A stretch of 56,044 nucleotides of DNA from contig NZ_JAHZAA010000010.1 of the NCBI RefSeq assembly GCF_019424165.1, forward strand, positions 8,940 to 64,983. The letters run 5' to 3'. Source of the DNA: Desulfovibrio sp. Lineage in GTDB: Bacteria > Desulfobacterota > Desulfovibrionia > Desulfovibrionales > Desulfovibrionaceae. Of the stretch, positions 52,211 to 56,044 are shown piece by piece. Below the pieces are notes generated by a model, which searched no databases, was not told the origin of the DNA, and saw only the letters and a list, made by a program, of their open reading frames with translations. Within the stretch, counting starts at the first letter, position 1; each line of letters starts with the position of its first letter. Made by a program: the position numbers and the translations under genes.

Positions 52211-52471
52211 GCGGGTAAAGCCTCCTTGGCTTGCAGCAGATCTTTCAGAGTGCGGGCAAGTGCGTACCAGGCGCGCACCGCGCGGCCCGTGGGCCGCAAT
52301 GAGCCCGCACCCCAAGAGCCGCCGGTAAAGCCAGGCCGTACCCGCGCACGCTGAAGAGGGAATATCACACTACGTACCTTGTTTTCGATAGTCAATGCTA
52401 GCCAAAAAAATCATTTTGGGCTATGAACTCGGGGTTGTACCAAAAAGCGATCAAGAATCAAGGTGGAGGCC

Positions 52472-54115
52472 ATGAAAACTAAATTTATCTTTGTGACGGG
52501 CGGAGTACTGTCATCCTTGGGCAAGGGCCTGGCGGCCGCCTCGCTGGGCGCGCTGCTGCAAACCCGTGGCCTTTCGGTAACAATACAGAAGCTCGACCCG
52601 TATATTAACGTTGACCCCGGCACCATGAACCCTTTCCAGCATGGTGAGGTTTTCGTCACTGATGACGGGGCTGAAACCGACCTGGACCTGGGGCATTACG
52701 AGCGCTATCTCAATGTGCCCATGTCGCGGAAGAACAATACCACGTCAGGGGCCATCTACAACCAGGTTATCGCCAAGGAACGTCACGGCGACTACCTGGG
52801 GGCCACTGTACAGGTCATCCCCCACATTACGGATGAAATCAAAGCTGTGGTTCTTTCCCTGGCCGAAGGCGAGGATGCTCCGGACGTCGCCATCATTGAA
52901 ATAGGCGGCACTGTGGGTGATATTGAGGGCCTGCCCTTTCTTGAAGCCATACGCCAGCTGCGCTCCGAACTGGGACGCGACAACTGCCTGAACATCCACC
53001 TGACCCTGGTTCCCTACTTGCGCAGCGCCGGTGAGCACAAGACCAAGCCCACCCAGCACAGCGTAAAGGAACTGCTCTCCATCGGCATTCAGCCCGATAT
53101 CATCCTCTGCCGCTGCGAACAGAGCATCCCTGAAGAACTGCGCCGCAAGATCGCCCTGTTCTGCAATGTGGATCAGGATGCCGTGTTCTCTTCGGTGGAC
53201 GTGAACAATATCTATGAAGTGCCGCTCAAATTTTATGCGGAAGGCTTTGATCAGAAAGTGGCCATCATGCTGCGCCTGCCTGCGCGCAATGCCCAGCTTG
53301 ACGCATGGGAAAAACTTGTCAGCGACAGCGACAATCCTCACGGCAAGGTCACGGTTGCCATCGTGGGCAAGTATGTAGACCTGAAAGAAGCCTACAAAAG
53401 CCTGCACGAAGCCCTCATTCACGGCGGCATTGCCAACCGTGTTCAGGTAGATCTGCGCTACGTCAATTCTGAAAATGTGGACGACAGCAACGCTGCCGAG
53501 CATTTCAAGGGCTGTGACGGCATTCTGGTTCCCGGCGGCTTCGGCTATCGCGGCGTGGAAGGCAAAATCGCGGCCATCCGCTTTGCCCGTGAAAACAAGA
53601 TACCGTTCTTCGGCATCTGCCTCGGCATGCAGTGCGCGGTTATCGAATTTGCCCGCCACATGGCGGATATGGCCGATGCCAACTCCGAAGAATTTGACCA
53701 CCGCTCCAAGCACAAGGTCATCTACCTCATGACCGAGTGGTACGACTTCCGCACCAGAAACGTCGAAAAACGCGATGCCGGCAGCGACAAGGGCGGTACC
53801 ATGCGCCTTGGCTCCTACCCCTGCAAGGTCATGCCCGAATCGCGCGCCTTTGAAGCGTACAAGACCGATATGGTTGAAGAGCGCCATCGCCACCGCTATG
53901 AATTCAACAATGAGTTCAAGGAAGCTCTGGCGGAAAAAGGCATGATATTCAGTGGCACTTCGCCCGATGGCTCCTTGATGGAGATCATCGAACTGCCGGA
54001 ACATCCGTGGTTTCTGGGCTGCCAGTTCCACCCCGAATTCAAGTCCCGCCCCATGAATGCCCATCCGTTGTTCCGGGAATTCGTCGGCGCGGCTAAAAAG
54101 CACGCCAAGGTCTGA
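52472..54115 (+). CDS. pyrG: CTP synthase
   Basis: The 547-residue enzyme aminates UTP to CTP using glutamine. The synthetase domain begins KFIFVTGGVLSSLGKGLAAA (P-loop) with SVTIQKLDPYINVDPGTMNP. The glutaminase domain starts near 290 with the nucleophile cysteine in FFGICLGMQC (about 385) and the histidine/glutamate in CQFHPEFKSRP. GGAGG lies before the ATG at 52472, which is preferred over the in-frame ATG at 52463. It is divergent from purQ and ends at a strong terminator. Confidence 0.98.
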   Translation: MKTKFIFVTGGVLSSLGKGLAAASLGALLQTRGLSVTIQKLDPYINVDPGTMNPFQHGEVFVTDDGAETDLDLGHYERYLNVPMSRKNNTTSGAIYNQVIAKERHGDYLGATVQVIPHITDEIKAVVLSLAEGEDAPDVAIIEIGGTVGDIEGLPFLEAIRQLRSELGRDNCLNIHLTLVPYLRSAGEHKTKPTQHSVKELLSIGIQPDIILCRCEQSIPEELRRKIALFCNVDQDAVFSSVDVNNIYEVPLKFYAEGFDQKVAIMLRLPARNAQLDAWEKLVSDSDNPHGKVTVAIVGKYVDLKEAYKSLHEALIHGGIANRVQVDLRYVNSENVDDSNAAEHFKGCDGILVPGGFGYRGVEGKIAAIRFARENKIPFFGICLGMQCAVIEFARHMADMADANSEEFDHRSKHKVIYLMTEWYDFRTRNVEKRDAGSDKGGTMRLGSYPCKVMPESRAFEAYKTDMVEERHRHRYEFNNEFKEALAEKGMIFSGTSPDGSLMEIIELPEHPWFLGCQFHPEFKSRPMNAHPLFREFVGAAKKHAKV

Positions 54116-54151
54116 TCTCCGGCGTGAGGTCTTTCCCTCTTTGCTACCTTC

Positions 54152-54176
54152 GCGCGGGCCTCTGGCCCGCGCTTTT
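54152..54176 (+). terminator. Terminator after pyrG
   Basis: GCGCGGGCC (54152-54160) pairs with GGCCCGCGC (54164-54172), followed by TTTTATTT. Confidence 0.95.
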
Positions 54177-54358
54177 ATTTGCAGGCGTGTTTAAAAGCGT
54201 AACAACACACTGAGAAAAATGAATTTTCACGGCATATTTCACGCGAATCGCCTGGAGACAAAAAGACGGCGGCCCTTTATGCAAAGTTTGATCCAACTAA
54301 CCGTGCTTTCTTACTTTTGATAGTGCAACCTCTGGCTATTGCGTAATTTTTGCCACTA

Positions 54359-54374
54359 TGGCACACTACTTGTA
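54359..54374 (+). promoter_or_regulatory. Sigma-54-like promoter element before rpoN
   Basis: TGGCAC-N5-TTGTA matches the -24 box perfectly and the -12 box except that the key GC is GT, with correct GG-N10-G spacing. It lies 46 nt before the rpoN start. Confidence 0.35.
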
Positions 54375-54419
54375 ACCACAAATATAAGGCTTCTGGATTT
54401 TTCAAGGCGGAAAACGCAC

Positions 54420-55844
54420 ATGGCACTGGAACTTCGACAGCAATTAAAACTAGCTCAGCAGTTGGTGATGACCCCGCAATTACAGCAGGCCATCAAGCTG
54501 CTTCAGCTCTCGCGTCTGGAGCTTCTGGAGACCGTGCAGCAGGAGCTGCTGGAAAACCCCTTTCTTGAAGAATCCCAAGGAGACGACGCCGCGCAGGACC
54601 ATGTGGAAGACCGGCGGGAAAGCGGTACGGAGGAAGTGTACGACAAGGATCTTGCCAAGGATGCCGACTGGGAGGACTACCTTGGCGAGTTCGCCAGCAC
54701 TCCCCGCCTTGTACAGCCGCGCGAATACGAAGCCGCGGAAGACATCTCCCCCCTTGAAGCCCGCTACTCCGCCAAACCCACCCTTGAAGGGCATCTGCTC
54801 TGGCAACTCCGCCTCTCTTCCCTTACCGAGGCCCAGAAAGACATCGGCGAAATCATTATCGGCAACCTGTCTTCTGCGGGCTATCTGCAGGCCAGCATTG
54901 AAGAGGTCGCCCAGATGGCCCGGACGGAACCCGCCGAGGCACTGGCCGTGCTTGAGCGGGTACAGCTCTTTGATCCCGTTGGCGTAGCTGCCCGCGATGC
55001 CCGCGAATGTCTGCTGGTGCAGATACGAAGCCTCAAATATGACCGCGACCCCATCTTGCTCGAACTTGTCAACGCGCACCTTGAAGACCTTGAAGCCAAG
55101 CGCTACAAGCCCCTGCTGCGCAAGTTCAAGCTGGATATGGATGAGCTGAAGGAATACCTCGACATCATCCAGAGCCTTGACCCCCTGCCCGGAGCCAGTT
55201 TTGGCGGCGGTGAACCGGCCTACGTAAGCCCGGACGTGTTCGTGTATAAAATGGGCGATGAATTTATCATCCTGCTCAACGAAGACGGCCTGCCGCAATT
55301 ACAGCTTTCCAACCTGACACAGATGGATATGGGGACCGCTTCGGACAAGGAAAAAGAATACTGTACGGAAAAAATGCGCTCGGCCACGTGGCTGATCAAG
55401 AGCCTGTACCAGCGCCAGCGCACACTGTACAAGGTGATGGAAAGCATTGTGCGTCATCAGCAGCCTTTTTTTGAAGAAGGCGTCACACGGCTGGCTCCCC
55501 TTATCCTCAAGGATATTGCCGACGACATCAGCATGCATGAATCTACCGTGAGCCGCATCACCACCAATAAGTACGTGGCTACGCCGCACGGCATCTTTGA
55601 ACTCAAATTTTTCTTCAACAGCGGGCTTGAGCTGGACGACGGCAGCCAGGTCGGCTCCGAAAGCGTCAAGGCGCTTATTAAAAAGTTCATTGCCGAAGAA
55701 GACGCCAAATCGCCTCTCAGCGACGAGCGCATAGGCGAAATGCTCAAGGAACGCCTCAAGGTCAATATTGCCCGGCGAACAGTGGCCAAATACCGCACCG
55801 CCCTTGACATACCCTCATCCTCCAGGCGTAAGGAGCATTTCTGA
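54420..55844 (+). CDS. rpoN: RNA polymerase sigma-54 factor
   Basis: The 474-residue factor has the three sigma-54 parts: the N-terminal activator-interacting region (LELRQQLKLAQQLVMTPQLQ), the core-binding region (about 115-290) and the DNA-binding part with the RpoN box ARRTVAKYR near 453 that contacts the -24 element. A glutamate/aspartate-rich linker lies at about 55-100. It directs enhancer-dependent transcription with bacterial activators. The in-frame start at 54339 lacks a ribosome site and lies over the promoter region, so the ATG at 54420 is chosen. It is followed by a hibernation-factor gene, a common order in Proteobacteria. Confidence 0.97.
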   Translation: MALELRQQLKLAQQLVMTPQLQQAIKLLQLSRLELLETVQQELLENPFLEESQGDDAAQDHVEDRRESGTEEVYDKDLAKDADWEDYLGEFASTPRLVQPREYEAAEDISPLEARYSAKPTLEGHLLWQLRLSSLTEAQKDIGEIIIGNLSSAGYLQASIEEVAQMARTEPAEALAVLERVQLFDPVGVAARDARECLLVQIRSLKYDRDPILLELVNAHLEDLEAKRYKPLLRKFKLDMDELKEYLDIIQSLDPLPGASFGGGEPAYVSPDVFVYKMGDEFIILLNEDGLPQLQLSNLTQMDMGTASDKEKEYCTEKMRSATWLIKSLYQRQRTLYKVMESIVRHQQPFFEEGVTRLAPLILKDIADDISMHESTVSRITTNKYVATPHGIFELKFFFNSGLELDDGSQVGSESVKALIKKFIAEEDAKSPLSDERIGEMLKERLKVNIARRTVAKYRTALDIPSSSRRKEHF

Positions 55845-55860
55845 TCTTTCCGCCGCGTCA

Positions 55861-55940
55861 CGGAACGTCTGTTCCGGCCGCCGCCACGGCGGATGACGCG
55901 CAAGATTGCGAAAAAAAGCCGTAAACCGGCGGTTTTTCGC
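55861..55940. promoter_or_regulatory. Hairpins between rpoN and the hibernation-factor gene
   Basis: CGGAAC/GTTCCG (55861-55876) and a longer stem, GCGAAAAA with TTTTTCGC plus GCCG with CGGC (55908-55940, a 2-nt internal mismatch). The second could end some rpoN transcripts while allowing readthrough. Confidence 0.5.
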
Positions 55941-56004
55941 TGCCCGCCCAAGGGCGGGACCTCGAGGTTGCCATGCCGGCAGCCGCCATCAAAAGGAGGA
56001 TTAT

Positions 56005-56044
56005 ATGAATATCTCTTTTGCCTTCAAAAACTTTGAAGCCTCCG
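56005..56044 (+). CDS. hpf: Start of ribosome hibernation-promoting factor (cut by window end)
   Basis: Only 13 codons are visible (MNISFAFKNFEAS) after a perfect AAAAGGAGG site 5 nt before the ATG at 56005. The N-terminus and the position just after rpoN match the HPF/RaiA family, which binds and silences ribosomes in slow growth. The call rests on very little sequence. Confidence 0.7.
   Translation, partial: MNISFAFKNFEAS

Larger units (their letters stand above)
54116..54419. other. 304-bp region between pyrG and rpoN
   Basis: It holds the pyrG terminator (54152-54176) and a sigma-54-like element (54359-54374). No gene is seen. Confidence 0.7.

Noticed and set aside
52745..54103. 452-codon minus-strand frame opposite pyrG
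   Set aside because: It is antisense to pyrG, which has complete catalytic motifs; the long opposite frame results from codon bias.

Overview
The window reads as chromosomal DNA of a Desulfovibrio-like sulfate-reducing bacterium (Desulfovibrionaceae, D. desulfuricans-type). This is inferred from the gene families: an rpoN gene followed by a hibernation factor, addA-addB, DUF362 ferredoxin-type and FmdE proteins, a YcaO protein with TPR repeats, a high-GC background and strong GGAGG ribosome sites. No rRNA, tRNA, prophage, insertion sequence with a transposase, or CRISPR array is visible.

Layout. 1-7784 (minus strand) is a cell-surface glycan locus: a two-domain glycosyltransferase, a very large mosaic protein (glycerophosphotransferase-like, alpha-toroid-like and methyltransferase parts), a UDP-GlcNAc 2-epimerase, and a LicD-family protein cut by the window edge. 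The LicD gene and the first third of the mosaic gene are clearly more AT-rich than the rest. 8325-15721 holds hslU, the thiol peroxidase tpx, a zinc-type ABC uptake operon (znuA-znuC-znuB), a pirin and an exported M23 peptidase. 15979-20033 holds prmA with a small membrane protein and, divergently, a methyltransferase overlapping a YcaO-TPR gene. 20348-25198 holds an orphan HlyD-type adaptor, a lipoprotein, a tiny DnaJ-type zinc-finger protein and the uracil salvage pair upp-uraA. 25412-33454 holds a DUF362 ferredoxin-like protein, FmdE, and a five-gene uptake operon (TonB-dependent receptor, SAM methyltransferase, binding protein, permease, ATPase) in which every gene overlaps the next. 33786-37947 holds a CPA2/Kef-type antiporter and a CoA-binding / YkgJ / J-domain trio. 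38121-40582 holds a promoter, a glycine riboswitch with a terminator, an unusually long noncoding leader and a cycA-type glycine/alanine/serine permease. 40662-56044 holds panD, an unknown gene, an EamA transporter, addA-addB, a nitronate monooxygenase-like protein, purQ, pyrG, rpoN and the start of a hibernation-promoting factor.

The points I rank highest are: (i) the overlapping TonB-receptor / methyltransferase / ABC operon of unknown substrate; (ii) the methyltransferase-YcaO-TPR pair; (iii) the mosaic surface-glycan protein, whose base composition breaks at an internal start codon with its own ribosome site; (iv) the glycine riboswitch with about 800 nt of leader before cycA; and (v) a 27-nt intergenic repeat found four times, two copies of which bound a roughly 147-bp MITE-like element made of five perfect hairpins. 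All functional calls come from motifs and family knowledge; no database search was possible.
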